From NCBI RefSeq assembly GCF_943193175.1, contig NZ_CALPDF010000017.1, positions 17,255 to 81,254 of the forward strand: a stretch of 64,000 nt of DNA. The letters run 5' to 3'. The number at the start of each line of letters is the position of its first letter. Position 1 is the stretch's first letter. The notes below the pieces were generated by a model, which saw only the letters and a list, made by a program, of their open reading frames with translations, made no database searches and was not told where the DNA came from. The DNA comes from Neobacillus muris. Lineage in GTDB: Bacteria; Bacillota; Bacilli; Bacillales; Cytobacillaceae. Below, in pieces: positions 1-9,415 of this stretch. A program made the translations under genes and the position numbers.

Positions 1-1359
1 CCTTTCCATTACACGATAGTCGCCCTTCTCCGCTGCTTTCAGTGCTTCTTCTACTCGATGGTTTCGCGGGATAACAGCAGGATTTGATTTGCGCATCCAT
101 TCATGCGCAGATTCAATTGATTCTGGCTGCCTGCCGAGCCTTTCCTTCCATTGTTTATGCCACTGGGCAAATTCTGATATTCCGGTAAGGCCGGTTTCCT
201 CCGGCTGATCAAGGGTTAAGCTGCGGAAGGTATTAGTAAAGTCCGCCTGGTTCTGCTTCATAAGCTGGAGAAGGTTTTCAATTAGGGCCTCATCTCCGGC
301 TTCTTCATTCATGATTCCGAGTTTCGCTCTCATGCCTTTAAGCCAATTCTCTTGATAGACCTTCGAATAATCCGAAATCGCATCTTGGGCCAATTTTAAA
401 CCTTGTTCCTCATCGCTATGAAGAATGGGTATTAAGGCCTCGGCAAACCGAGCCAGATTCCACCCGCCAATATAAGGCTGGCTGCCATAGGCATAGCGGC
501 CTTCACGGTCAATGGAACTGAATACCGTAGCCGGGTCATAGGTATCCATGAAGGCGCATGGGCCATAATCAATCGTTTCACCGCTTATGGCCATATTGTC
601 GGTATTCATTACACCATGAATAAAGCCGGTCAATTGCCATTTTGCGATCAAATTTGCTTGGTGCTCAATGACTTGCTGGAGCAATGATAAATATGGATTC
701 TCATTGGATTCAATCTCTGGATAATGTCGCTTGATCGAATAATCTGCGAGCTTCCGGAGGTCCTCTACTGTTCCCCAAGCCGCTGCAAATTGAAAAGTTC
801 CTACTCGAATATGGCTGGCAGCCACACGGGTCAAAATGGCTCCTGGCAATGCTGTTTCCCGGTAGACCTGCTCGCCGGTATCCACCACTGCCAGACTTCG
901 TGTTGTCGGTATGCCAAGTGCGTACATTGCTTCACTGATGATATATTCGCGCAGCATGGGCCCAAGGGCTGCCCGGCCATCGCCTCCCCGGGAATAGGGT
1001 GTTCTTCCTGAACCTTTGAGTTGTATATCAACCCGTTTTCCTTGAGGAGTAATATGTTCTCCGAGCAGCAGTGCCCGCCCGTCCCCTAACTTAGTAAAAT
1101 GCCCGAATTGGTGTCCCGCATAGCTTTGAGCGATTGGTGATGCACCTTCGGGAATCTTGTTACCAGCAAAAACGAATACACCATTTTCACTTCGCAGTGC
1201 CTCAACATTAAGTCCCAGAGATTCTGCTAATGGTTCATTGAAGACAGCCAATTTTGGTGATCGGACGGGTGTCGGTTCTTGGCTGGTAAATAATAATTTT
1301 GGCAGCCCGTTGTAACTGTTGTCAAAGTTCCATCCTGGATTGTTTATTTCTTTTGACAT
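1..1359 (-). CDS. selO: Protein adenylyltransferase SelO (YdiU family), 3' end outside window
   Basis: Pseudokinase-fold enzyme that transfers AMP from ATP to protein Ser/Thr/Tyr residues. I translated the minus strand from ATG at 1359, which follows the ribosome site AAGGAGAT. The frame stays open to base 1, so 453 codons are visible and the C-terminus (usually about 480-490 residues in total) lies outside. Family motifs are clear: AGHQFGHF at residues 81-88, followed by [11 protein letters not shown] at 91-101, then a conserved [16 protein letters not shown] stretch. No partner gene is next to it. The family call is firm; the cellular targets in this organism are unknown. Confidence 0.93.
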   Translation of the reverse strand, partial: MSKEINNPGWNFDNSYNGLPKLLFTSQEPTPVRSPKLAVFNEPLAESLGLNVEALRSENGVFVFAGNKIPEGASPIAQSYAGHQFGHFTKLGDGRALLLGEHITPQGKRVDIQLKGSGRTPYSRGGDGRAALGPMLREYIISEAMYALGIPTTRSLAVVDTGEQVYRETALPGAILTRVAASHIRVGTFQFAAAWGTVEDLRKLADYSIKRHYPEIESNENPYLSLLQQVIEHQANLIAKWQLTGFIHGVMNTDNMAISGETIDYGPCAFMDTYDPATVFSSIDREGRYAYGSQPYIGGWNLARFAEALIPILHSDEEQGLKLAQDAISDYSKVYQENWLKGMRAKLGIMNEEAGDEALIENLLQLMKQNQADFTNTFRSLTLDQPEETGLTGISEFAQWHKQWKERLGRQPESIESAHEWMRKSNPAVIPRNHRVEEALKAAEKGDYRVMER

Positions 1360-1464
1360 TATATCTCCTTATTCTTTTGGCCTCATTAGCCATAGTTTTT
1401 CTTTTGATTAAAATAAATATCATCGTTATTTTTATTTCCATATTAACATATTGGATACCTGCTT

Positions 1465-1842
1465 TTAACTGGATTCATTTTCGTTTTGGATTTTCAAATG
1501 GGCAAAGGATTGGATCAGATTTTTCAATGTATAAAGTCTAGCGGTAAAAAGGTATAAGTCGCTGTAGTTATTTTTAACATATTCATCAATGTTGGTGATT
1601 CCTTTTTGTAACTGTGTAACCAGATAGTGCGTGTACTTTTCATCCCAGTCGTATTGGTTGATTCTCATCAATTCATCTGCAATGATTTGAAATTTAAAAT
1701 CTTCTATCCAAAGCTTTATTTGATAGAGTTTATCGGGTTTGGCATGAATGCCGTTTTTGTTTTCAAAGCTTTTTAGGACAAATTGGTTAAAACTATTGAT
1801 TTGTTCTGCTAGCATCATTGCTTTTTGCCTTTCAAAGTGCAT
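1465..1842 (-). CDS. Hypothetical protein, 125 aa
   Basis: I do not recognise a family. The protein is soluble, mostly helical by composition, rich in Lys, Asn, Gln and Tyr, and has no signal peptide or membrane segment. The start is well supported by AAGGAGAGG a few bases upstream of ATG at 1842. It is a single gene between selO (same strand, downstream) and the divergent S13 peptidase gene. A regulatory or stress role is possible but nothing in the sequence shows one. Confidence 0.7.
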   Translation of the reverse strand: MHFERQKAMMLAEQINSFNQFVLKSFENKNGIHAKPDKLYQIKLWIEDFKFQIIADELMRINQYDWDEKYTHYLVTQLQKGITNIDEYVKNNYSDLYLFTARLYTLKNLIQSFAHLKIQNENESS

Positions 1843-2203
1843 TTCTCCCTCTCCTTTTAAAACATTTCTAAGAAGAGTGTATGTTTTAAGTCGAGGGTGT
1901 AATACAATCTATTGATTTTAATGAAGTAATAGAGTTCGCTAATGGTCCTTCATTCATGAGGACAAAATTAACTAAATTTGTTATGGGTTGTCGCCTTGAA
2001 CTTTTACCAAGTTACAAACTCCCGATTACCTAAAATCCTCCTTTCTAATCTTTACTTAATATGGATAATTTTCCCTATCCTTCCAACATGTCGTTATATC
2101 AGTACTATTACTTCTCTACCATTTATTAAAAACTGGAAGGATTATACATGTAATAGTCGAAATAGTATATCTTTATCAAATAATAGACCAAAGGAGAGAT
2201 TGA
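1843..2203. other. Intergenic region, divergent promoter area
   Basis: About 360 bases between the divergent 125-aa gene and the S13 peptidase gene. It is AT-rich. Apart from the ribosome site AAGGAGAG before 2204 I see no RNA gene, riboswitch or strong palindrome. The short open frame across 1978-2223 has no ribosome site and no recognisable product. Confidence 0.5.
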
Positions 2204-5026
2204 ATGTACCGTTGGAAAGCTAAATGGACTGTTTTACTTTTGGCATGCATGATGATGATTGCTTCCGTTCAACCCGTAAGTGCCCAAACAACTGAAGAAC
2301 ATCTCAGTGAACTACTAAATGCCTATGCAGCACAGCTGGGCAGTGACGCAAACAGTGAAGGAATGTCTGTAGGATATGAGGTTTATTCACTTGATGATGA
2401 TCAAACTCTCGCGGCATATCAATCCGAAAAAACATTTGTTCCGGCATCAACATTTAAACTCCTTGTGGCTGCAACAACCGTGAGCAAATGGCCAAAAGAC
2501 ATGACCATCCCGACAAAAGTCTTTCTGACTGGAAAGCTGAGCCAGAATGGGGTTCTCAACGGGGATATCATTTTAAAAGGCTACGGCGACCCTACGCTGA
2601 CAGTTGACAAATTGGACACCATGGCCAATACTCTGTTTGATCAGGGCATACATAAAGTCAATGGCAACATTATTGTCGATGAAAGCTATTTTGACGACCA
2701 GCATTTAGGGGAAAACTGGATGTGGGACGACGAGAATTACTATTATAATATGGAAATGAGCGCCCTATCCATTCGAGAAAATGTGGTAGACATAACGGTT
2801 AAGCCAGGAACAGAGATTGGTGCACCTGCCAAGATTAGCTTTTCTTCGGCGCCTGATTTCTTCACAGTAGCCAGCACAGCAACAACGGTTGCGGGCAACA
2901 AAGCATCCTTGACCGTTGACAGAACGCTTGGAAAAAATGAAATAGCCGTGAGCGGAACGATTGGAAAAGATTACAACCCAAATGGCTATACTACAGTACG
3001 GACGGTTCATGACCCGGCCTCTTTCGCAGGCACCATCTTTAAAAATTTGCTTAAAGAGAAAGGCATTACATTTAAAAAGAAAGCTACTGTTGTGAAAGGC
3101 ATTGCCAGTGACAAAGCTCGTCTGGCAGCCAGTGTGGAATCCCCCAAATTAGATGACATCTTAACCAAAATGTTGAAGGATAGCAATAATCTTTATGCCG
3201 AAATGCTGACAAAGCAATTAGGTGCAAAAGAAACCGGCACAGGATCAATCGCTGCAGGGGCACAAGTGATTAATCAATTCCTGAATGATTTAGGGTTGGA
3301 GGATGATTATATCCAAAAAGACGGTTCCGGTCTCACCCGTTTGGATCATATCTCCCCTCACGCCTTCACACAATTGCTGAACGGCATATATGACAGCCCG
3401 GCACGCGATCGGTTTCTATCGTTTCTGCCAATCGCAGGCGTTGACGGCACATTGAAAAGCCGGATGAAGGGCACTGCTGCTGAAGGCAAGGTAAAGGCGA
3501 AAACTGGCAGCATGAGCGGTGTCAACACGCTTGCCGGTTATGTCACAACGAAAGATGGGAAAACCTTTGCGTTCTCCATTATGTGCAATGGAATCTATAA
3601 AAGCGCCTATGCGACAAATTTGCAAAACCAAATCGCAATAGCTTTAGCCCAATATCCAGTATTGCCTGCACCGCCAGACATAGCGTCAAATCCCCAAAGC
3701 TACCCATTGGCAAAGGAATTTGACCCACTTATAGATGATCCTGCTTTTAAAGGACTGATTAAAGGTGCGGTAATCTATTCGGCCAAAAAACAAGAAATGC
3801 TGTATGCACGGAACCCGCAATCACTTTTAACACCAGGAGCGAGTGTCAAACTGTTAACCACCGCCAGTGCATTGGATAATCTTGGACAAAACTACCGCTT
3901 TAAAACAGAACTATATACAACAGGGACAATCACGGCTGGTGTGTTAAATGGAGATATTATTGTAAAAGGCTATGGAGACCCAACGATAGCCTCGGACCGC
4001 ACTCGGCAAATATTAAATGGACCAACCCTAGAAGGAATGGGTCAAGATCTAAAAAATGCCGGCATCCATCTCGTGAAAGGAAACATCATTGTGGACAGCC
4101 AATTCTTTACGGAAGATGTATATGCACCTGGCTGGACATGGGACAATGAAAGTGAAGCATACCAGCCGCAAATTACAGCGCTGTCCGTTAATCACGGAAC
4201 AGTCCGAGTCCATTTTGAACCTGGAAAAATTGGCAAGAGTGTACATTTTTCCATTGAGCCGAATATGGATGAGATAAAAATTGTGAATACAGCGGTCACA
4301 GGTGAAGCAAACTCTGAAAATACTTTCCAAATTAAAAGGGTTCGCAGTGAAAATACAATTGAAATCTCAGGATCCCTGCCAGCTGAAAGTGGAATAGGTT
4401 TTAAAGATGTTGCTGTAGAGGCTCCTCAGCTTTATGCAGGCAATGTTTTGAAAGATAAGCTAAAACAAGCAGGTGTGAATGTCAGTCCTCAAAGTGAGGT
4501 AGTGAGCGCAGCCAAACCAGCTGATGCGCGAATAGTCAAAACCTATGTGTCTGCTTCTCTCTCTGAAATTGTCAGCTATATGAATCACCAAAATGATAAT
4601 TTTACGGCAGAAATGGTCCTTCGAACTTTGGGAACCCTGAACAATGGAATGGGAACCTTCGAAGCTGGAATCAATACGGTTCAAGCTACGATGAAACAAA
4701 TCAGCTCCTCAGAGTTTGACATGATGGATGGATCGGGATGGACCACCTATACCCAAATTTCCGCAGCACAAGTAGCCGGCTTATTGGCTGCCGAAACGGG
4801 AAAGCCGACTTTTCAAGTATTCTATGATTCTTTGGCAAACAATGATCATTCACAACTAGTTGGAATACAAGAAAACCGGCCGGATATGCCAGGGCTCTCC
4901 GGGTATGTTAAAACAAAAGAGGGTGACCTGCTGGCCTTCTCCCTCATGCTTAACGGCTACAGCCCTGCCCCAAGCAAAGAGCTGGTTCAGAACGTTGAGC
5001 AGAAACTATTGGAATTGGCACAATAA
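2204..5026 (+). CDS. Secreted D-alanyl-D-alanine carboxypeptidase/endopeptidase (peptidase S13, PBP4/DacB family), tandem-duplicated
   Basis: Low-molecular-weight penicillin-binding protein that trims or cuts peptidoglycan peptide cross-links outside the cell. The start ATG has AAGGAGAG upstream. A signal peptide (residues 1-27, cleavage after VSA) precedes two S13 domains, about 30-490 and 500-940; the family usually has one domain of about 450-500 residues. The first domain has all three catalytic motifs: SxxK as S82-T-F-K85, SxN as S327-N-N329 and KTG at 433-435. In the second copy the SxxK serine is A546 (A-S-V-K549), the SxN motif reads N-D-N, and the KTG box is missing, although the flanking GDIIVKGYGDPT and DGSGWT blocks are kept. 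I infer an active first half and a non-catalytic second half that may bind wall. Confidence 0.93.
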   Translation: MYRWKAKWTVLLLACMMMIASVQPVSAQTTEEHLSELLNAYAAQLGSDANSEGMSVGYEVYSLDDDQTLAAYQSEKTFVPASTFKLLVAATTVSKWPKDMTIPTKVFLTGKLSQNGVLNGDIILKGYGDPTLTVDKLDTMANTLFDQGIHKVNGNIIVDESYFDDQHLGENWMWDDENYYYNMEMSALSIRENVVDITVKPGTEIGAPAKISFSSAPDFFTVASTATTVAGNKASLTVDRTLGKNEIAVSGTIGKDYNPNGYTTVRTVHDPASFAGTIFKNLLKEKGITFKKKATVVKGIASDKARLAASVESPKLDDILTKMLKDSNNLYAEMLTKQLGAKETGTGSIAAGAQVINQFLNDLGLEDDYIQKDGSGLTRLDHISPHAFTQLLNGIYDSPARDRFLSFLPIAGVDGTLKSRMKGTAAEGKVKAKTGSMSGVNTLAGYVTTKDGKTFAFSIMCNGIYKSAYATNLQNQIAIALAQYPVLPAPPDIASNPQSYPLAKEFDPLIDDPAFKGLIKGAVIYSAKKQEMLYARNPQSLLTPGASVKLLTTASALDNLGQNYRFKTELYTTGTITAGVLNGDIIVKGYGDPTIASDRTRQILNGPTLEGMGQDLKNAGIHLVKGNIIVDSQFFTEDVYAPGWTWDNESEAYQPQITALSVNHGTVRVHFEPGKIGKSVHFSIEPNMDEIKIVNTAVTGEANSENTFQIKRVRSENTIEISGSLPAESGIGFKDVAVEAPQLYAGNVLKDKLKQAGVNVSPQSEVVSAAKPADARIVKTYVSASLSEIVSYMNHQNDNFTAEMVLRTLGTLNNGMGTFEAGINTVQATMKQISSSEFDMMDGSGWTTYTQISAAQVAGLLAAETGKPTFQVFYDSLANNDHSQLVGIQENRPDMPGLSGYVKTKEGDLLAFSLMLNGYSPAPSKELVQNVEQKLLELAQ

Positions 5027-5028
5027 AA

Positions 5029-5070
5029 AAACAGGGCGGTTCTCGTACTTCGGAACTGCCCTGTTTTTTT
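5029..5070. terminator. Bidirectional rho-independent terminator
   Basis: GC-rich stem with arms AAACAGGGC and GCCCTGTTT, a T-run on the plus side and an A-run on the other side. It lies between the converging S13 peptidase and nucleobase permease genes and can serve both. Confidence 0.88.
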
Positions 5071-5104
5071 GAAGCACGATAGGATTCAAAAGAACCAGTA
5101 TCGG

Positions 5105-6400
5105 TTAAATGACATAAGCAAAATAGCCAATAAAGATTATTCCTAGAATATACATGATGGGATGAACTTCTTTTGTCTTTTTCATCGCCATCATGCTGAT
5201 GGGGTACAAAATGAACCCAAGCGCAATGCCGGTTGCCACACTATACGTTAATGGCATCATAATAATCGTGACAAAGCTTGGGATCACAATGGAAAAGTTA
5301 CTCCAATTAATCCTGCTGATTTCTGTCGCCATCATGGCACCAACAATAATTAGAGCTGGAGCTGTAACCTCAGTAGTCACGATCGACAAAACTGGAGAGA
5401 AAAACAAAGAAATCGTAAAACAAGCTGCAATGACAATAGAAGTAAAGCCTGTCCGGCCCCCCACTCCTATGCCAGCAGACGACTCAACCATAGAGGCGGT
5501 CGTAGATGTTCCTAAAATGGCACCGACCACAGCTGCCAATGAATCTGCCAGCAAGGCCTTTCCCGCATTGGGAATCTCGTTGTTTTTCATAAGGCCTGCT
5601 TGGCTGGCAATGGCAATCAAAGCACCAGCTGTATCGAAAAAGGCAACAAACAAAAAGGTAAAAATAACTGCAAGTACCTTCGGAGAAAACACGTCATCTA
5701 AAGCACCAAAAACAGCACCAAAGCTTGGTTCAAGACTAGGGATATGACCAATAATCGCCTTAGGGGGTTCTATGATGCCAAAGAGGATACCGATAATGGT
5801 GGTGATGACCATCCCGTAGAATATGCCGCCTTTTACTCCCCTATTTAGAAAAATAATGGTAATGACAAATCCGACAATCGCCAGCAAGGTTGGTGCAGCT
5901 TTTAGGTTACCAATAGCCACAAAAGTAGACTCATTGGAAACGACAATTCCAGCATTTTTTAGCCCGATAAAAGCAACAAAGAAGCCGATTCCACCGGCAA
6001 TCGCATGCTTTAAATCCCGGGGAATGACATTAATGATCTTTTCGCGGATTTTTAATAAGCTCAAAATCATAAATAATACGCCTGCGATAAAAACGCCTGC
6101 CAGGGCAGTCTGCCATGGAATATTCATCCCGATACAAACCGTAAAGGTAAAGAACGCATTCATCCCCATGCTGGGAGCGATCCCAATCGGATAGTTAGCG
6201 ATCAGTCCGATTAATAAAGAACCAATGATGGCCGATAAGGCAGTCGCGGTAAATAATGCCCCTTTATCCATGCCAGTCTGGCTCAAGATGACGGGGTTCA
6301 CAACCAAAATATAGGCCAATGATAAAAAGGTGGTGATCCCGGCAATACTTTCCTGTTTAAAAGACGTATTCCGTTCTGAAAATTGAAAGTAATTTTTCAT
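5105..6400 (-). CDS. NCS2-type purine permease (AzgA/PbuG-PbuO-like)
   Basis: Polytopic membrane symporter that takes up hypoxanthine, guanine or adenine. The 431-residue protein has about 12 hydrophobic segments and the AzgA-like N-terminus (SIAGITTFLSLAYILVVNP) and PSMGMNAFF block. The start is ATG at 6400 with GGAGG before it. A longer open frame to 6463 is rejected because it would run through the riboswitch terminator. The gene is controlled by the guanine riboswitch directly upstream, so expression should fall when guanine or hypoxanthine is plentiful. This supports an oxopurine substrate, as in B. subtilis PbuG, but PbuO-like specificity cannot be excluded. Confidence 0.92.
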   Translation of the reverse strand: MKNYFQFSERNTSFKQESIAGITTFLSLAYILVVNPVILSQTGMDKGALFTATALSAIIGSLLIGLIANYPIGIAPSMGMNAFFTFTVCIGMNIPWQTALAGVFIAGVLFMILSLLKIREKIINVIPRDLKHAIAGGIGFFVAFIGLKNAGIVVSNESTFVAIGNLKAAPTLLAIVGFVITIIFLNRGVKGGIFYGMVITTIIGILFGIIEPPKAIIGHIPSLEPSFGAVFGALDDVFSPKVLAVIFTFLFVAFFDTAGALIAIASQAGLMKNNEIPNAGKALLADSLAAVVGAILGTSTTASMVESSAGIGVGGRTGFTSIVIAACFTISLFFSPVLSIVTTEVTAPALIIVGAMMATEISRINWSNFSIVIPSFVTIIMMPLTYSVATGIALGFILYPISMMAMKKTKEVHPIMYILGIIFIGYFAYVI

Positions 6401-6420
6401 ATGAATTCCTCCGAATCTAT

Positions 6421-6453
6421 TAAAAAATCCCCTGGCAAAAGCTGCCAGGGGAT
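6421..6453 (-). terminator. Riboswitch expression-platform terminator
   Basis: Minus-strand hairpin with perfect arms ATCCCCTGGCA and TGCCAGGGGAT, followed by TTTTTT. It sits between the purine aptamer and the permease start, as expected for ligand-induced premature termination. Confidence 0.9.
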
Positions 6454-6499
6454 GTGTCTGCAAAGGACAAACAAACGTATGTATACGTCCAAAGATTGT

Positions 6500-6568
6500 C
6501 CTTGTAGACAGGCTATTTACGGCAGCCAGGTAGAGACGTTCAAGCCATATTCTTGAACTTATACAAGG
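6500..6568 (-). promoter_or_regulatory. Purine (guanine-class) riboswitch aptamer
   Basis: Read on the minus strand, P1 is CCTTGTA paired with TACAAGG, P2 is GTTCAAG paired with CTTGAAC, and P3 is closed by TGGCT/AGCC. Junction signatures AATATGG, TCTCTACC and CCGTAAAT match the purine class. The base just 5' of the last P1 pair (position 74 in the xpt aptamer) is C, which gives guanine/hypoxanthine rather than adenine specificity. It should switch the downstream permease off when bound. Confidence 0.93.
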
Positions 6569-6596
6569 TGAAAATTATATTAATATAATAAATGGT

Positions 6597-6625
6597 ATAT
6601 TAGCAGTGTAGCGGCAATGAGTCAA
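6597..6625 (-). promoter_or_regulatory. SigA promoter for the riboswitch-permease transcript
   Basis: Minus-strand -35 TTGACT (6620-6625), 17-base spacer, -10 TAATAT (6597-6602). This places transcription start near 6590, about 20 bases before the aptamer. Confidence 0.75.
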
Positions 6626-6678
6626 TAGCCCTATTTATTTTCAGTCTATTAAATGTTTTCCCATAATTCAGCGGCCAT

Positions 6679-6707
6679 AAAAAAAGACCGAACAAATCAT
6701 GTCCAGT
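6679..6707 (-). terminator. Terminator of pucFG
   Basis: The stem ACTGGAC/GTTCGGT (with two G-T pairs) begins immediately after the pucG stop codon and is followed on the minus strand by a run of seven T. Confidence 0.75.
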
Positions 6708-7946
6708 CTAGTTATGGATAGGCTTTGTGTACACATCAAGCGCAGCTTGCAGGGCTTCTCCTCGATTCACCTTAGCCCTATGGCGTATTAAGACGGCTTC
6801 TAATGCGCCAAGCACTGAGAGGATATTTTCTTTGCGGCAGCTGTACCCCATTGTCCCGATTCTCCAAATCTTCCCGTGGAGCGGTCCAAAGGAGGAAGCA
6901 ATTTCAATGCTAAAGGCCTCGAGAAGCATTTTGCGGACGGACTCTCCGTCGATCCCGTATGGAATTTCAACGCAAGTCACACACGGGAGCTTATGCTCTG
7001 GATCGCCAAACAGAGTCAATCCCATCGCTTCAAGGCCTGCTATTAAAGCTGTTTCATGAAATTTGTGGCGTTCAAAGCGCGGCTTGAGCCCTTCAACCAA
7101 AACTAACCGTAATCCCTCGTGAAGAGCATAATTCATCGAAGTGGCTTCTGTATGGTGGTTCAGCCTTCTTGGTCCCCAATAATCCTGCAGCATACTTAAA
7201 TCAAAATAGTTGCTGGCAATCGGCCGGCCGCTTCTGGAAAACAGCAAATCCTCCTGTGTGGCAATCCCGCGCTCGACCTTTTTTCTTTTTGATAAAATGG
7301 TTTCAATTCTTTCATTATAGGTAATCGGCGCCATTCCAGATGGTACTGATAAGCATTTTTGGGTACCGCCAATCACTCCATCCAAATGCCATTCATCCGT
7401 TTTCACTTCAGCGCCGCCGATAGAGGCCACTGCGTCCACAATGAGCAATACGTCCCGCTCAAGGCACGCCTTTCCAATCTCCTCAAGCGGCTGCATTCTG
7501 CCGGTAGATGTCTCTCCATGAACTACGGCGACAATTTTTGGTGTAATTTTACCTATTTCCTCAATCACCGTTTGCGGATCAAACACCTCACCCCATGGAC
7601 ATTCGATTGTATGAACGTCTGCACCATACCTTTCACAAATCTCCACCAATAAGTGACCAAACCGTCCAAAAATCGGGACAAGCACCCGATCTCCTGGTTC
7701 AATAATGCTGCAAAGAATCGCTTCCGTTCCCGAACGGGAGGTTCCATCCACGGGAAACGCCCAGCGGTTTTTCGTTTGAAAGACCTGGCGCAGCATCTCC
7801 ATATTTTCATTCATAATGCTGGTGAATGCTGGATCAAACTGTCCAATAATCGGTGTGCTCATGGCACGCAATACTCTTGGGTCGACTTCAACCGGCCCCG
7901 GGGTCATAATCGTCCTCATCGGTGCCTGCAATTCAGAAATAGACAT
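6708..7946 (-). CDS. pucG: (S)-ureidoglycine--glyoxylate aminotransferase PucG
   Basis: PLP-dependent class V aminotransferase that converts ureidoglycine and glyoxylate to oxalurate and glycine late in purine degradation. The 412-residue protein has the family N-terminus (MTPGPVEVDPRVLRAM), VDGTSRSGTEA, VDAVASIGG with the PLP-binding Asp, and GGTQKCLSVPSG with the Schiff-base Lys. AAAGGAAG lies 8 bases before ATG 7946, which is preferred over an in-frame TTG at 7955. It is the second gene of pucF-pucG; the pucF stop codon overlaps its ribosome site, implying coupling. The same gene order is known from B. subtilis. Confidence 0.92.
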   Translation of the reverse strand: MSISELQAPMRTIMTPGPVEVDPRVLRAMSTPIIGQFDPAFTSIMNENMEMLRQVFQTKNRWAFPVDGTSRSGTEAILCSIIEPGDRVLVPIFGRFGHLLVEICERYGADVHTIECPWGEVFDPQTVIEEIGKITPKIVAVVHGETSTGRMQPLEEIGKACLERDVLLIVDAVASIGGAEVKTDEWHLDGVIGGTQKCLSVPSGMAPITYNERIETILSKRKKVERGIATQEDLLFSRSGRPIASNYFDLSMLQDYWGPRRLNHHTEATSMNYALHEGLRLVLVEGLKPRFERHKFHETALIAGLEAMGLTLFGDPEHKLPCVTCVEIPYGIDGESVRKMLLEAFSIEIASSFGPLHGKIWRIGTMGYSCRKENILSVLGALEAVLIRHRAKVNRGEALQAALDVYTKPIHN

Positions 7947-7960
7947 CTGCAACACTTCCT

Positions 7961-9217
7961 TTAATAGGCTAATCGATATAATACTTCAGTTAATAAATCA
8001 ATTCCTGCATCCAAATCTTCTAAACTTGTAAATTCTTTCGGGGAATGGCTTATTCCATTCTGACTCGGCACGAATAATAAAGAAGTGGGACACATAGCTC
8101 CAAAGACCTGAGAGTCATGTCCAGCCCCGCTAACAATGTCCTGGTAACGATAGTTCTTCGCTTCTGCTATTTCTCTGGCAAGTTCACACATCTCTTGATC
8201 CATTGGAATGGGTTTCACATCCATCCACTGAGAAATGAGCACTTCCATATCCAGGCCAAGAGTTACTTGTTTAAATTCAGCAAAAATTTCCCTGCAGAAT
8301 TGGTCCAGCACTGCCTCCTGATGGTGCCGGATATCTAAACTGAATTCAACCTCACCGGCAATAACATTAGATACATTCGGTTTCACATTCAGCTTCCCAA
8401 CGGTTGCTACTAAAAGCGGGTCGATTTCCTTTGCCTTATCTGTTAAAAATGCAATCAATTGTGCAGCCGTACTCACGGCATCCTTTCGATCCTGCATCGG
8501 AGTAGTCCCAGCGTGGTTGCTTTCCCCTTTAAGCTCAATGGTATAGCGGCGCTGGCCTACAATGTGTGTCACAATCCCAACCTGCTTGTGATTCTTTTCC
8601 AAAATCATTCCTTGTTCAATATGAATTTCCAAAAACCGTTCCACGTCTTGTCGAATGGGAGGAGTATACGTTTTAGGATCAAATCCAGCCTGATGCATCG
8701 CCTCCAAGAACGTGATTCCAGCTTCATCCTTTGCCTCTTTCACTCGTTCGAGAGTGTACGCGCCGCTTATACTTCTTGATCCCCAAAAGGTTAAAGGAAA
8801 CCGGCTCCCCTCTTCTTCGCATAAAGAGACAACTTCAATGGTTTTGCGGGGAAAGCCATAGGTATGAAATAGGCGGAGCACAGCCAGGAAACTGGCGACG
8901 ATTCCGTAAGTACCGTCATATTTCCCGCCTTCCACTACCGTATCAATATGGGAGCCCGTCAAAATTGTTTTCCCATTCGGTTCCGTACCCGGCAGCCTGC
9001 CAAAAAGGTTGCCCACACTGTCAAAATAGGTATACAAGCAGGTTTCGTCCATTTTATGTTTCAATGCTTGCTGCGCCTCTTGCCAGGCTGGTGAATATAA
9101 CAGTCTTGTCACTCCACCAGCCTCTGTTTTGCCAAATGATGCAAGCCATTCAATCATTGTGCTTATTTGGTCTTCATCCAATAAATTTCTTTTTGCAGGA
9201 ATGGCCATCCTCCTCAT
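7961..9217 (-). CDS. pucF: Allantoate amidohydrolase PucF (M20 family)
   Basis: Metal-dependent hydrolase that releases ammonia and CO2 from allantoate to give ureidoglycine. The 418-residue protein shows the M20 metal motifs GSHIDTVVEGGKYDG and CEEEGSRFP, and the C-terminal SGAGHDSQ segment typical of allantoate/carbamoyl amidohydrolases. ATG at 9217 is preceded by GGGGGG; an internal ATG at 9208 has a ribosome-like GAGGAGG but no spacing. It is transcribed away from pucR, the probable regulator, and is followed by pucG, which uses its product. Confidence 0.92.
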   Translation of the reverse strand: MRRMAIPAKRNLLDEDQISTMIEWLASFGKTEAGGVTRLLYSPAWQEAQQALKHKMDETCLYTYFDSVGNLFGRLPGTEPNGKTILTGSHIDTVVEGGKYDGTYGIVASFLAVLRLFHTYGFPRKTIEVVSLCEEEGSRFPLTFWGSRSISGAYTLERVKEAKDEAGITFLEAMHQAGFDPKTYTPPIRQDVERFLEIHIEQGMILEKNHKQVGIVTHIVGQRRYTIELKGESNHAGTTPMQDRKDAVSTAAQLIAFLTDKAKEIDPLLVATVGKLNVKPNVSNVIAGEVEFSLDIRHHQEAVLDQFCREIFAEFKQVTLGLDMEVLISQWMDVKPIPMDQEMCELAREIAEAKNYRYQDIVSGAGHDSQVFGAMCPTSLLFVPSQNGISHSPKEFTSLEDLDAGIDLLTEVLYRLAY

Positions 9218-9415
9218 CCCCCCCTATTCAGTTATGTAATGGTTTTTTACCATCAAATTTGTGTATTTATAGTTTACAAAGATACGAAATGACTTTCATT
9301 AGCGAAAATTTAAAATTTTTATAATGTTTTTATGCACAATGACCAAAATGTGTTAGAATAATGAAAAAATAAATTACATTCAATGTCATATTTTCTTACG
9401 CGAGGAGGTTTTTTC
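9218..9415. promoter_or_regulatory. pucF/pucR divergent control region
   Basis: About 200 AT-rich bases separate the two divergent starts. TGACCAAAATG near 9340 partly resembles the inverse of the reported B. subtilis PucR box but with mismatches, so I note it only as a candidate. Promoter positions are not certain. Confidence 0.4.

Noticed and set aside
724..1031. Open frames on the plus and minus strands inside selO
   Set aside because: They lie in other frames of a clearly conserved selO reading frame and have no ribosome sites.
5193..5747. 184-codon plus-strand frame
   Set aside because: It is antisense to the nucleobase permease, has transporter-complement composition and no ribosome site.
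6401..6463. N-terminal extension of the permease
   Set aside because: It would translate across the riboswitch terminator, and GGAGG fits ATG 6400.
8731..9324. 197-codon plus-strand frame
   Set aside because: It is antisense to pucF and runs into the divergent promoter region.
9330..9350. PucR box candidate before pucR
   Set aside because: TGACCAAAATG only partly matches the published box, so I did not list it as a site.
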